DNA of 64,000 bases, taken from NCBI GenBank assembly GCA_039026955.1, contig JBCCLH010000002.1, forward strand, positions 124,001 through 188,000, given 5' to 3'. The notes beneath the pieces are model-generated. The model saw only the letters and a program-made list of their open reading frames with translations. It was not told where the DNA came from and searched no databases. Positions within the stretch are counted from its first letter, which is position 1. Each line of letters starts with the position of its first letter. Shown piece by piece: positions 17,481-26,361 of the stretch. The translations under genes were made by a program, and so were the position numbers. This stretch comes from Kordia sp039026955 (GTDB lineage: Bacteria > Bacteroidota > Bacteroidia > Flavobacteriales > Flavobacteriaceae).

Positions 17481-17840
17481 CTACAAACTCACAATCCTAC
17501 AAGCTTCAAACTCCACCTCATCAAAACTTTCAACAGTCCACTCGCTAAGCTGACGCAGAATTGGCAACAACGCTTTGCCTGTCTCTGACAAAGAATATTC
17601 CACACGCGGCGGTGTTTCCGCAAAACGTTCACGAATAATGACACCATCTTCTTCTAACTCGCGGAGTTGTTCTGTGAGGACTTTTTTGGAAATATTCGGG
17701 ATGAAAATCAACAACTTCCCAAAACGCAAACTGCCATTTGCCAGTAGATAAATAATGATCGGTTTCCACTTTCCTCCTATAATATTCATTGCATGTACCA
17801 AACTGCAATGATTCGGATTGTCAATAATTTTTCGTGCCAT
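17481..17840 (-). CDS. HxlR-family transcriptional regulator with N-terminal cysteine
   Basis: A 119-residue winged-helix regulator: HCSLVHAMNIIGGKWKPIII (11-30), ISKKVLTEQLRELEEDGVI and a wing in YSLSETGK. Cys12 sits at the position that senses thiol-reactive quinones or diamide in YodB, CatR and related HxlR proteins. It is divergent from an MdaB-like quinone reductase and a peroxiredoxin-like gene, with a perfect inverted repeat in between. The likely logic is repression of the two redox genes until Cys12 is modified (inference from family behaviour). Confidence 0.9.
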   Translation of the reverse strand: MARKIIDNPNHCSLVHAMNIIGGKWKPIIIYLLANGSLRFGKLLIFIPNISKKVLTEQLRELEEDGVIIRERFAETPPRVEYSLSETGKALLPILRQLSEWTVESFDEVEFEACRIVSL

Positions 17841-17879
17841 AGTTACCTTTTTGTAACCACAAATTTACGCAAAAAATGA

Positions 17880-17917
17880 TTAATAGTCTCTAAAATAAAC
17901 TATTAAAAGTATCTTTG
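17880..17917 (+). promoter_or_regulatory. Promoter of the mdaB-like gene with HxlR-type palindrome
   Basis: TTAATAGT (17880-17887) and ACTATTAA (17899-17906) form a perfect 8-bp inverted repeat covering the -33 region. The -7 box TATCTTTG follows at 17910-17917, 32 bases before the ATG. A second small inverted repeat, GTTAC/GTAAC, lies at 17842-17857 near the regulator's own start. Confidence 0.55.
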
Positions 17918-17948
17918 TGAAACTTTTAAAACTTATTAAAAAACAATC

Positions 17949-18542
17949 ATGAAAAATATATTCATCATTAATAGTCACGAGGAATACGAATTCTCTAAAG
18001 GAACGTTGAACAAAAGTTTTGTGGAGCGACTCAAAAATTTACTCCCTGAAGAAGAATTCGCCATCAAAACCACGACCATGAAAGACGATTATCAGATCGA
18101 CGAAGAAATTGAAAAACACCAATGGGCAGATATTATCATCATACAAATGCCCACAAACTGGATGGCAACACCGTGGAGTTTTAAGAAATATCAAGATTAT
18201 GTGTATAGTTTCGGAATGGATGGCAGGTTGTGTACTGGCGACGGTCGCTCACGACAAGATGCTACCAAACAATACGGAACTGGCGGAACCTTGACAGGAA
18301 AGAAATACATGCTATCCTTGACATTCAACGCACCAAAAATTGCATTTAATGATCCGAGTCAAGTGTTTTTTGCAGGGAAAAGTGTAGACGATTTATTCCT
18401 ACCAACACATTTAAACTTTAAGTTTTTCGGCATGGAAGCCTTGCCAACATTTGCTTCGTATGACGTGATGAAAAACCCAACGATTGAAGACGATTTTACA
18501 CGATTTGACGCACATGTTACCAAACACATTTTAAACGCCTAA
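17949..18542 (+). CDS. MdaB-like NAD(P)H-dependent oxidoreductase (flavodoxin-2 fold)
   Basis: A 197-residue flavodoxin-like quinone reductase. Visible are the N-terminal strand KNIFIINSH, the flavin-side loop IIQMPTNWMATPWSFKKYQD, and GTGGTLTGKKYMLSLTFNAP, all typical of MdaB (modulator of drug activity B). Family members reduce quinones by two electrons with NADPH and protect against semiquinone redox cycling. It is divergent from a cysteine-containing HxlR regulator and is followed after 3 bases by a peroxiredoxin-like gene, so the two form an oxidative/electrophile-stress operon. Confidence 0.88.
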   Translation: MKNIFIINSHEEYEFSKGTLNKSFVERLKNLLPEEEFAIKTTTMKDDYQIDEEIEKHQWADIIIIQMPTNWMATPWSFKKYQDYVYSFGMDGRLCTGDGRSRQDATKQYGTGGTLTGKKYMLSLTFNAPKIAFNDPSQVFFAGKSVDDLFLPTHLNFKFFGMEALPTFASYDVMKNPTIEDDFTRFDAHVTKHILNA

Positions 18543-18545
18543 GCC

Positions 18546-19184
18546 ATGACTTTTGAAGAAAGACTTTTAAATTTAAAGAAAAAAATAGAAGGCGGATTAT
18601 CCGCAGAAGCCATCAACATTATGCACAGTGCCACCAAAGCACTGCAAGAAACAGGAATTGAAGATAACATTCTAAAAGCAGGTGAAAAAGCACCTGAATT
18701 TACTTTACACAATCAAGAAGGAAATTTGGTGAGTAGCAAAGATGTATTGAAAAAAGGACCAATAATCGTTACCTTTTATCGCGGTGTGTGGTGTCCGTAT
18801 TGCAATTTAGATTTGAGCAATTTAAAACGCCACTTGGATCAGTTTGAAGAAAACAATGCGACATTAGTGAGCATTTCGCCGCAAATCGCGAAATATAATG
18901 CACAAATCGTGGAGCGTCAACGTTTGCCTTTTGGTGTATTATCTGATGAAGGAAATCAAGTCGCAGCAAAGTTTGGATTGCGTTGGGAAATGGTTGATCC
19001 GCTAAAATCTTTATACAATGATCAATTTCAAATTAGTTTGCCAAAGTATAATGGCGAAGACAGTTGGACTTTACCAATGCCAGCGCGTTATTTGATTGAT
19101 ACGGATGGCATCATTCGCTATGCGGAAGCGAAAGCCGATTATACTAATAGACCGAATCCTGATGAATTGATTGAAGCTTTCTGA
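18546..19184 (+). CDS. Peroxiredoxin-like (AhpC/TSA) protein
   Basis: A 212-residue thioredoxin-fold protein: GEKAPEFTLHNQEG strand, then FYRGVWCPYCNLDLSNLKRH with a CPYC active site, and ISPQ at the peroxiredoxin turn. This matches the peroxiredoxin-like subgroup (AhpC/TSA with WCPYC), which differs from classical AhpC in having both cysteines in one loop. It probably reduces peroxides or disulfides in the cytosol, as no signal peptide is visible. It starts 3 bases after the mdaB-like stop and should be co-transcribed. Confidence 0.87.
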   Translation: MTFEERLLNLKKKIEGGLSAEAINIMHSATKALQETGIEDNILKAGEKAPEFTLHNQEGNLVSSKDVLKKGPIIVTFYRGVWCPYCNLDLSNLKRHLDQFEENNATLVSISPQIAKYNAQIVERQRLPFGVLSDEGNQVAAKFGLRWEMVDPLKSLYNDQFQISLPKYNGEDSWTLPMPARYLIDTDGIIRYAEAKADYTNRPNPDELIEAF

Positions 19185-19298
19185 TTTGATGATTTGATAA
19201 TTTGAAAATGTGTTAATGAGTTTCAAAGGAAATGATGTGCTTTACTAGAACAGATTGCTGCGTCGTTTTCTCCTCAATAAATGTATGATACCAAATCG

Positions 19299-19780
19299 TC
19301 ACTTCGATTTCTATAACAAAAGCTAGGGATTTTGATAAAATTTTTGATTCGTCATTGCGAGACGGAGTCGTGGCAATCTGTCAAAATCAAAGTAGGATTC
19401 CTCTTTGAAATAAGCATTAGTACATTTTCAAATTATCAAATTGATACATTAAAAAAAACATCACTTCGATTTCTATGACAAAAGCAAGGGATTTTAATAA
19501 AATTTTTGATTCGTCATTGCGAGACGGAGTCGTGGCAATCTGTCAAAATCAAAGTAGGATTAGTCTTTGAAATGACCATTGACACATTTTCAAATTATCA
19601 AATTGCCACATTAAAAAAGCCATCACTTCGATTTCTATGACAAAAGCAAGCGATTTTACAGAAAAGTTTTGATTTTTGGTTTAGAAATCTGAAAGTGTAA
19701 ATTATTACAATAGTTGTTATAGAAGCAAAATCGCCATTGGTAAATTTTCAAATCATCAAATTGTTACATTAAAATAAACG
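19299..19780 (+). repeat. Tandem 158-162-bp repeat units, cluster 1
   Basis: Units start with TCACTTCGATTTCTAT at 19299, 19461 and 19623, exactly 162 bases apart. The first two are nearly identical and contain GTCATTGCGAGACGGAGTCG. The third has a different middle that is shared with the units at 27725 and 27882. Each ends with a word like ATTTTCAAATTATCAAAT. No conserved frame runs through them. Confidence 0.85.
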
Positions 19781-19808
19781 TCACTTCGAGTGTTTTTTGA
19801 GGAACGAA

Positions 19809-19860
19809 AAAAATGTATCGAGAAGTACTCTGACTTCATAGCTGTTCTCGATACATTTTT
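19809..19860. terminator. Long inverted repeat, possible terminator
   Basis: AAAATGTATCGAGAA is mirrored by TTCTCGATACATTTT (arms 19809-19824 and 19845-19860, 16 bp, 20-base loop). It follows the tandem repeats and precedes the transglutaminase gene. With flanking A and T runs it can terminate in both directions. Confidence 0.5.
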
Positions 19861-19962
19861 ATGTCGCTTCACTGCATAAAAACACTCGAACAGACGTTAT
19901 GTATTACCAATCTAAAATCGTAAATCATAAATCGTAAATCCAAAATACGTATCTTGTGAACT

Positions 19963-20598
19963 ATGGAACAGTATTTACAATCTACTTTTTATTTTGATTA
20001 CGAAAGTCCTGAAATTCAACAATTGATTTCAGACTTCCAACACCTTTCTAATCAAGAAAAAATTACACAATTATATACACATGTGCGCGATCATTGGCGC
20101 TACAATCCTTATAAAATTGGATTGACTGCCCATCATTTCAAAGCCAGTACTATTTTCAACAAATCGCAAGCGCATTGTATTGACAAATCCATTTTATACA
20201 TTACAGGATTACGTGCGTTAGGCATTCCTGCACGTTTACGCTTGGCGAAAGTTTCCAATCATATCGCAGTAGAGCGCTTGGAACAAAAACTAGGTTCGCA
20301 TGAAATTGCACCGCATGGTTTGGTGGAAGTGTTTAGCAATGGCAGTTGGGTCAAATGTTCGCCTGTATTTAATAAAGAATTATGCGACATGTACAATGTA
20401 GCACCTTTAGATTTTGACGGAACTCAAAGCGCGATTCTTCAAGAATACAACCGAGACAATTCAAAATTTATGGAATACTTGGAAGATTACGGTGATTTTG
20501 CCGATGTGCCGCTAGATTTTATCAAAGAAACCTTCAAAAATCATTATCCTGCATTGTATCAACAATTTAAAAATGCCGAAGAAGCCAACATCAATTAG
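19963..20598 (+). CDS. Transglutaminase-like domain protein
   Basis: A 211-residue protein with the papain-like transglutaminase core: Cys72 in SQAHCIDKS, a helix GLRALGIPARLRLAKV, and His118 in APHGLVEVF followed by SWVKCSPVF. The third catalytic residue is probably an Asp in the next strand. Such bacterial proteins are usually proteases or amidases of unknown substrate rather than cross-linking enzymes. No signal peptide is visible, so it appears cytosolic. It is followed after 42 bases by the bestrophin gene on the same strand; a functional link is not evident. Confidence 0.83.
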   Translation: MEQYLQSTFYFDYESPEIQQLISDFQHLSNQEKITQLYTHVRDHWRYNPYKIGLTAHHFKASTIFNKSQAHCIDKSILYITGLRALGIPARLRLAKVSNHIAVERLEQKLGSHEIAPHGLVEVFSNGSWVKCSPVFNKELCDMYNVAPLDFDGTQSAILQEYNRDNSKFMEYLEDYGDFADVPLDFIKETFKNHYPALYQQFKNAEEANIN

Positions 20599-20640
20599 TT
20601 TCTTCTAAAGTCTTAAATATAAACTCATACACCTAACAAC

Positions 20641-21747
20641 ATGCAAACAAAAAGAAACTACTCCGTCAGGGAAATGCTCGGATGGACGCGGCGTTATATT
20701 TTGATTTTTATCATTCTATCGCTTATTCCTGTGTTATTATATACTGTGTTACGATGGCGTTGGTTACACTTGCCTTGGTTGCCTATTGGATTGGTAGGTA
20801 CAGCTCTGGCGTTTATCATTTCCTTTAAAAATAATGCCTCGTACGGACGTTTGTGGGAAGCACGAAAAATTTGGGGAGGCATCGTTAATGCATCGCGTTC
20901 GTTTGCCATTATGGTAAATGATTTTATTACGAATGAACGTGCCACAAAAAAGTATTCTGACAAAGAATTATTTACCATCAGAAAACAGTTGATTATGCGT
21001 CATGTGGCGTGGATGACTTCCTTACGACATGCCTTGCGCGCACCTAAGCCTTGGGAACTTTCTGGCAGGAACAAATCGGATCGTGAATACATGAAAAAAA
21101 TCCACATTCATGAACGCGCATATTCACTCTCTGACGAATTGGAAGGCTATGTCACAGAAGAAGAAAAACAATACATTTTAAGCAAAAAGAACAAACAAAC
21201 GGCGTGTATCAATTTGCAATCCAAACAATTGCGATCGCTCAAAGAAAGCGGTCATATTTGGGAGTTTTCATTTTTAGAAATGGAACAAATGATGGTAGAA
21301 TTTTTCACGCTCCAAGGAAAAGTAGAACGCATTAAAAACTTTCCCTATCCAAGACAATTTGCGACACTCAATCGTTTCTTTATCTGGATTTTTGTCTTTT
21401 TATTGCCTTACGGGATGATGCACGAATTTGATAAAATCGGACAAGACGTAGTGGCAATGGTAGAAAGTTGGAAACCGTATCCTGAAGGTGGTTTTCATTA
21501 TATAATTGAATGGATCGGCGCCAATTTTGTATGGTTTACCATTCCGTTTAGCGTGATCATTTCTTGGATTTTCCATACGATGGAACGCATTGGCGAAGTC
21601 TCTGAAAATCCGTTTGAAGGCATTGCCAACGATGTCCCGATCACCACTATGGCACGCGGTATTGAAATTGACATTCGACAAATGATTGAAGATGACGAGA
21701 ATGAAATTCCTGCACCAATTTCTGAACAAAAAGGAATTCAGATGTAA
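20641..21747 (+). CDS. Bestrophin-family ion channel
   Basis: A 368-residue membrane protein of the bestrophin/UPF0187 family. There are two N-terminal helices (about 18-60, including FIILSLIPVLLYTVL), then the conserved NNASYGRLWEARKIWGGIVN, a long cytosolic helical part, and two further membrane segments (RFFIWIFVFLLPYGM and FVWFTIPFSVIISWIF), ending with the family motif NPFEGIANDVPITTMARGIE. Bacterial bestrophins are pentameric channels, cation-selective in the one best studied. The gene is short of nothing obvious and is a confident full-length member. Confidence 0.93.
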   Translation: MQTKRNYSVREMLGWTRRYILIFIILSLIPVLLYTVLRWRWLHLPWLPIGLVGTALAFIISFKNNASYGRLWEARKIWGGIVNASRSFAIMVNDFITNERATKKYSDKELFTIRKQLIMRHVAWMTSLRHALRAPKPWELSGRNKSDREYMKKIHIHERAYSLSDELEGYVTEEEKQYILSKKNKQTACINLQSKQLRSLKESGHIWEFSFLEMEQMMVEFFTLQGKVERIKNFPYPRQFATLNRFFIWIFVFLLPYGMMHEFDKIGQDVVAMVESWKPYPEGGFHYIIEWIGANFVWFTIPFSVIISWIFHTMERIGEVSENPFEGIANDVPITTMARGIEIDIRQMIEDDENEIPAPISEQKGIQM

Positions 21748-21806
21748 AAATAGATACGCTTATATAAAAGAAAGAATCGTTACAAATAACTATCAGCAGT
21801 TTTTCG

Positions 21807-21814
21807 TATTTTTG
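21807..21814 (+). promoter_or_regulatory. Bacteroidota -7 promoter element
   Basis: TATTTTTG matches TAnnTTTG exactly and lies 22 bases before the ATG of the FG-GAP protein. No clear TTTG -33 element is visible at the expected distance. Confidence 0.5.
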
Positions 21815-21836
21815 CGGCATTATTTATTGACCGATT

Positions 21837-24800
21837 ATGAAAAAAACTACCCTTCTTTTTTTATTAGTTACCACTCCTTATTTCAATTTTGCACAAATTG
21901 GATTTAATAAAAATATACTTGCAAGCGACACCAACACTGCAGATGCACCTTCAGCCATAGAAAGTGCTGACATTGACGGTGATGGTGATTTAGATATTAT
22001 TGTTTCATTATATGGAGATGGATTTGCTTGGTATGAAAATCTGGATGGACAAGGAAATTACGGAGCGCAAAATCTTATTGAAGAAACCAATACGGGTCCG
22101 CGTTCCATTCATGCCGCTGATATTGATGGAGATGGCGACTTAGATATCATTGGAGGTTTAGGATTTTTCACAAACACAGGATTACTTTGGTACGAAAACC
22201 TCGATGGACAAGGAAATTTTGGTCCAAGACAAGACATTATTACAAACATTGGCAGAGTTCAATCTGTATATGCTGCTGATATGGATAGCGATGGTGATTT
22301 AGATGTGTTATCTACATCCTATGTAAGCAGCGGTGGAAATGTTGTGGCTTGGTATGAAAATCTGGATGGACAAGGAAGTTTTGGAAGCCAACAAACTATT
22401 TCCACGTATACACGACCTGAAATGGTTAGAACAGCAGATATGGACAACGATGGTGATCAAGATGTGGTGTTCTGTATTGGAGGGAATACGGGTGTTGTAG
22501 CTTGGTTAGAAAATTTGGATGGGCAAGGAAACTTTGGAAGTCCACAAAATATTGCAGTATATAGTGGCGATGGTTTTGAACAAGTAAGACTCACCGATAT
22601 TGATAATGATGGCTATACGGATGTGGTGTATGTATACTCCACTATAACGGCATGGAATAAAAATTTAGGGAATGGAAGTTTCAGCGGAAATCAAGTTATT
22701 TTCTCGGGATCAAATCTAACACTTTCGGTAAATACTGGCGATGTAGATGGCGATGGCGATATGGACGTTTTTTCTTCTAGCACCAACAATCAAATTGTAT
22801 GGTTTGAAAATTTAGATGGACTCGGAAATTTTGGAGGCGAGCAAGTTTTTGCCACGAACATTGTAGAAGTGATAGATTTAGGAGCCGCAGATATAGATAA
22901 TGATGGCGACGTCGACATTTTTTCCGTAGCATTTGATTTTGACAGAATTTCTCTTCATGAAAACTTAGATGGGCAAGGAAGTTTTGATGCTCCGTCTGCA
23001 ATTTCAAAAAGTACAGACAATCCAAAAAAAGTAATCATTTCTGATGTTAATGGAGATCAAAAACCAGATATCATAGCATATTCTACAAGAGACGATGAAA
23101 TTTCTTGGTTTCCAAATGATGATGACACCAACTTTGAAAATCAAAAAATCATAAGCACATTTGGACTTAACGGGACTACATCGCCTGATTTTATTAATGT
23201 AATTGCCACAGATGTAGACAGTGACAATGATATTGACGTCGTAGGAATTATGGAAAACAAAATTGTATGGTTTGAAAATCTAGATGGTCAAGGCAACTTT
23301 AGTACTGAGAAATCTATTTTCATCAACACCAACAACCTTAATTCTTTCGCTCCAATAGATATTGACATAGATGGAGACATCGACTTCCTATCCATTGCTA
23401 CTAATGGTAAAATTACACTTTCTAGAAATGACGGAACCGAAGTATTTACTCAGGAAATACTTTTTGATATATCTAGAGATTTGTATTCCTTAGCGTTGGC
23501 AGATGTAGATGACGACGGTGATATTGACATTGTATTTTCAGAAACATTATTCTTTTTTGGTGCAAATATATCCTATCTTGAAAATACGGATGGACTTGGT
23601 AACTTTTCCTCCACACAAACTGCTATAATATCCTATTTAAATACTAATAATTCAGAGTATGAACGCATCGATGCGATTTACCCATTTGATTTAGATACTG
23701 ATGGAAATCTAGATTTTGTTGCCGTTGTTGACAACACCTATACGTTTTCTGGAAATAGAAAATTGGTTTGGTTCAAAAATAACAACGGAACTTTCGGGAG
23801 CGAACAACTCATTACCGATGACGAAGTAGAGTTTGCTAGATTTGGTGATATAGATAATGATGGAGATATTGATATTATTGCAGACGAGGATTTGTTATGG
23901 TATGAAAACTTAGGAAACGCAACCGCTTTCAATAATGGGCAAACGATCACAGATACTAATACAAATGGTATTATAGATTTTAGGTTTGGCGATTTAGATG
24001 CCGATGGCGATCTAGACATTGCTTTGGTAAAAGGACCTGATGAAACGGTTTGGTTTGAAAACCTTGGTATTTTAGGCAATCAAATTAGCGGAACCATTAC
24101 CTTAGATACCAATACTAATGGTTGTGACGCCAGTGATTTGGTACTACAAAATATCTTAGTCGTTTCGGATAATGGCACTAATAGCTTTGCTACATTCTCT
24201 CAAAACGACGGAAGCTATGAAATTCCAGTCAATGAAGGAGACTTTACAACGACTATAACTTCAGCTGTACCGAATTATCTTTCCATAAATCCTGCGTCGT
24301 ATACTTCTAATTTTACAGGATTAGGAAATACCGATACGGCAGACTTTTGTATTACCGCAACAAGTACGGTTGATGATTTGTCAGTGATTATTTATCCTTC
24401 TATCAATGAGCCACGTCCCGGTTTTGATACCACATACAGAATTGTATATAAAAATATGGGAACAACGCAAGCAACAGGAAATATTACCTTTCAATTTGAT
24501 GATACCAAATTACAACTCTTAAATTCGAGTGAAACAATAAATTCGCAAACCGCCAATACACTTACATTCAACTATGCAAACTTGAATCCTTTTGAAACCA
24601 AAACGATCGATTTGGAGTTTAATGTCTTTGCGCCACCAACAACAAACATCGATGATATTTTACTAGCGACAGCGACTATAAATCCTGTGACAGGCGATAA
24701 TACCGAAGATGACAATGTATTTGAACTCGAACAACTTGTGATTGGCTCCTACGACCCAAATGATATTTCTGTGTTAGAAGGAGATGAAATATTGATTGAA

Positions 24801-25424
24801 GATGCAAATAAGTATTTGCACTACTTAATTCGTTTCCAAAACACCGGAACGGCTTCTGCAATCAATGTGCGGGTAGAAAATGTGCTTGACGCGAATTTAG
24901 ATTGGACCACAATACAACTAGAAAGTCTAAGTCATCCGGGAAGAGTTGAAATCACAGATGGGAACATAGTGAATTTTATTTTTGACGGAATTAATTTGCC
25001 AGACAGTACTTCTGATGAACCAAATTCGCATGGATTTATCACATACAAAATAAAACCAAAAAGTGCTATCGCTATTGGTGATATCATCTATAATACAGCA
25101 GATATTTACTTTGATTTCAATCCACCGATCATCACAAATACAGTAGCAACCGAAATTGTAGCACCATTATCTATTACTGAATTTTCAACCAATAACTTTT
25201 CTATCTATCCAAACCCTACAAAAGATATCGTTACGATTAAAGGAAAAGAAAAAATAAACAAACTATCAGTATACGATCTTCACGGAAGAGTATTAGAAGA
25301 ATTTACACTTACAACTTCGCCAACAAACGGAGAAATTGAGATGCGCAATTATGAGGAAGGTTTGTATTTCCTATCTATAGAAACAGACAAAGGCAGATAC
25401 ACGCATAAAATTATAAAGAAGTAA
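21837..25424 (+). CDS. Secreted FG-GAP/VCBS repeat protein with T9SS sorting domain
   Basis: A 1195-residue exported protein. A signal peptide is present at 1-20 (ends NFAQ). About 30-755 is filled with FG-GAP/VCBS-type repeats bearing calcium-binding cores such as DIDGDGDLDI and the phrase WYENLDGQGNFG, probably a beta-propeller array. About 755-840 looks like an SdrD/CNA-type module (ITLDTNTNGCDA). About 845-1100 is a DUF11-like conserved-repeat region with GSYDPNDISV and NTADIYFDFNPPI. The last 80 residues are a type A T9SS C-terminal sorting domain (FSIYPNPTKD, then YDLHGRVLEE and EEGLYFLSIETDKG). PorU and PorV, encoded at 54-60 kb, are the machinery for such cargo. Ligand unknown; it may mediate adhesion. 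Confidence 0.9.
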   Translation: MKKTTLLFLLVTTPYFNFAQIGFNKNILASDTNTADAPSAIESADIDGDGDLDIIVSLYGDGFAWYENLDGQGNYGAQNLIEETNTGPRSIHAADIDGDGDLDIIGGLGFFTNTGLLWYENLDGQGNFGPRQDIITNIGRVQSVYAADMDSDGDLDVLSTSYVSSGGNVVAWYENLDGQGSFGSQQTISTYTRPEMVRTADMDNDGDQDVVFCIGGNTGVVAWLENLDGQGNFGSPQNIAVYSGDGFEQVRLTDIDNDGYTDVVYVYSTITAWNKNLGNGSFSGNQVIFSGSNLTLSVNTGDVDGDGDMDVFSSSTNNQIVWFENLDGLGNFGGEQVFATNIVEVIDLGAADIDNDGDVDIFSVAFDFDRISLHENLDGQGSFDAPSAISKSTDNPKKVIISDVNGDQKPDIIAYSTRDDEISWFPNDDDTNFENQKIISTFGLNGTTSPDFINVIATDVDSDNDIDVVGIMENKIVWFENLDGQGNFSTEKSIFINTNNLNSFAPIDIDIDGDIDFLSIATNGKITLSRNDGTEVFTQEILFDISRDLYSLALADVDDDGDIDIVFSETLFFFGANISYLENTDGLGNFSSTQTAIISYLNTNNSEYERIDAIYPFDLDTDGNLDFVAVVDNTYTFSGNRKLVWFKNNNGTFGSEQLITDDEVEFARFGDIDNDGDIDIIADEDLLWYENLGNATAFNNGQTITDTNTNGIIDFRFGDLDADGDLDIALVKGPDETVWFENLGILGNQISGTITLDTNTNGCDASDLVLQNILVVSDNGTNSFATFSQNDGSYEIPVNEGDFTTTITSAVPNYLSINPASYTSNFTGLGNTDTADFCITATSTVDDLSVIIYPSINEPRPGFDTTYRIVYKNMGTTQATGNITFQFDDTKLQLLNSSETINSQTANTLTFNYANLNPFETKTIDLEFNVFAPPTTNIDDILLATATINPVTGDNTEDDNVFELEQLVIGSYDPNDISVLEGDEILIEDANKYLHYLIRFQNTGTASAINVRVENVLDANLDWTTIQLESLSHPGRVEITDGNIVNFIFDGINLPDSTSDEPNSHGFITYKIKPKSAIAIGDIIYNTADIYFDFNPPIITNTVATEIVAPLSITEFSTNNFSIYPNPTKDIVTIKGKEKINKLSVYDLHGRVLEEFTLTTSPTNGEIEMRNYEEGLYFLSIETDKGRYTHKIIKK

Positions 25425-25587
25425 TTCGTCTAACACGAATTCGAAATTCCTATATCATCCTTGGATATCATAGAATTTATATATAAGAATTGACACTACG
25501 CTATAAGCCAAAAAAAGATTCACTTTAAAGTATTGATTTTGAAATAAATAATAATCATCATACATTTAAATCAATCTTTAACTTATT

Positions 25588-25638
25588 GGCGGAAACCGAA
25601 AAGCGTATAGAGTAGGTACAATCAATTCTCACATAATC
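25588..25638 (+). promoter_or_regulatory. Conserved 5' leader of the first lanthipeptide precursor
   Basis: The 50 bases before the ATG (core CCGAAAAGC, then AGAGTAGG and TCACATAATC) are repeated almost exactly before the second precursor at 25985. Conservation of untranslated sequence suggests a regulatory role, or at least a recent tandem duplication. Confidence 0.5.
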
Positions 25639-25881
25639 ATGAAAAAATTAAACATTAACGAATCGAAATTAAAACTTCACAAAGAAAAGATCACAAACTT
25701 GACAGATAAAAAGGAAGATCAGGTGAAAGGTGGTGTCAATCAAAACACGAATACTGCACCTGCACCTACTGCGCCACTTTTTACACAAGGAGATTGTGAC
25801 ATTCATACTATTGGTCATGACGACGGACCAAACTGCTTAAGCAAAACAGATTGGGGATGGTGCTGGTGCTACGGAATCTAA
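25639..25881 (+). CDS. Class I lanthipeptide precursor (LanA-like) 1
   Basis: An 80-residue precursor. The leader, residues 1-32, starts MKKLNINESKLKLHKEKI, the Bacteroidota class I lanthipeptide leader pattern, and ends with the double-glycine cleavage site GG. The core, 33-80, has a variable Thr/Pro-rich part (33-50) and a conserved block from GDCDIHTIGHDD to the end, with Cys53, Cys66, Cys75 and Cys77. Ser/Thr residues (Thr37, 39, 44, 49, 57, Ser68, Thr70) are candidate dehydration sites. It is followed by a hairpin terminator, a second precursor and a LanC cyclase on the same strand. The product is probably a bacteriocin or signalling peptide; activity is unknown. Confidence 0.88.
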   Translation: MKKLNINESKLKLHKEKITNLTDKKEDQVKGGVNQNTNTAPAPTAPLFTQGDCDIHTIGHDDGPNCLSKTDWGWCWCYGI

Positions 25882-25905
25882 TCTATTACTAAAAAATTCT
25901 TATAA

Positions 25906-25948
25906 AATAGTAGGGTGATTTTTCTTAAATCATGCTGCTATTTTTTTT
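25906..25948 (+). terminator. Terminator after precursor 1
   Basis: Arms 25906-25919 and 25929-25942 pair over 13 of 14 positions counting G-U pairs, with a 9-base loop, followed by a run of eight T. It should release a short abundant transcript for the first precursor. Confidence 0.65.
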
Positions 25949-25984
25949 CGTTAAAGTATTTATCATATATTTAAGTGAAACTTA

Positions 25985-26036
25985 GTGCGGATGCCGAAAA
26001 GCATACAGAGTAGGCATAATAATTTTTCACATAATC
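25985..26036 (+). promoter_or_regulatory. Conserved 5' leader of the second lanthipeptide precursor
   Basis: Matches the leader at 25588: GCCGAAAAGC, AGAGTAGG, TTCACATAATC, then the same start of the coding region. Its presence implies an independent transcription or translation signal for the second precursor. Confidence 0.5.
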
Positions 26037-26282
26037 ATGAAAAAATTAAATATTAACGAGTCAAAACTCAAACTTCACAAAGAGAAGATTACAAAACTAA
26101 CGGAGAAAAAGCATGTGCAAATAAAAGGTGGAGCTACAACGCCATGCCCTGTAGGTCCTGTACCTACTATCATAACGGCAATTACAAGAGGTGATTGTGA
26201 CATCCATACTATTGGTCATGACGACGGTCCAAACTGCTTAAGCAAGACAGATTGGGGATGGTGCTGGTGCCACGGAATCTAA
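26037..26282 (+). CDS. Class I lanthipeptide precursor (LanA-like) 2
   Basis: An 81-residue paralogue of the gene at 25639. The 32-residue leader ends in GG with a few Lys/Glu exchanges. The variable core part (33-51, ATTPCPVGPVPTIITAITR) differs completely and brings an extra Cys37. The last 30 residues are identical except for one Tyr-to-His change (residue 79). The Cys set is therefore Cys37, 54, 67, 76 and 78. The pattern of fixed C-terminal block and free N-terminal core suggests that the conserved rings hold the active scaffold while the tail tunes target or immunity. It is followed by a hairpin and then LanC. Confidence 0.88.
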   Translation: MKKLNINESKLKLHKEKITKLTEKKHVQIKGGATTPCPVGPVPTIITAITRGDCDIHTIGHDDGPNCLSKTDWGWCWCHGI

Positions 26283-26312
26283 TCTAACGTAAAATTTCAA
26301 TTTATTACATAC

Positions 26313-26346
26313 TATGGCGATTCGTCTTTGAATCGCCATACTTTTT
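26313..26346 (+). terminator. Hairpin between precursor 2 and lanC
   Basis: TATGGCGATT (26313-26322) and AATCGCCATA (26331-26340) form a perfect 10-bp stem with an 8-base loop, followed by CTTTTTA. The short T-tract suggests partial termination, letting a minority of transcripts continue into lanC. This would give excess precursor over enzyme. Confidence 0.6.
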
Positions 26347-26361
26347 AATGCAAAGCATTTC

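Larger units (their letters stand above)
19185..19962. other. Large repeat-filled intergenic region
   Basis: No gene in 778 bases. It begins with TGATAATTTGAAAATGTG, the reverse of a word that recurs inside the following units. Two and a half tandem units lie at 19299-19780 and an inverted repeat at 19809-19860. The A/T-rich end leads into the next gene. Confidence 0.7.

Noticed and set aside
19299..19780. Regularly spaced repeats resembling a CRISPR array
   Set aside because: The period is about 160 bases, centres are shared between units rather than unique, and no cas genes are near.
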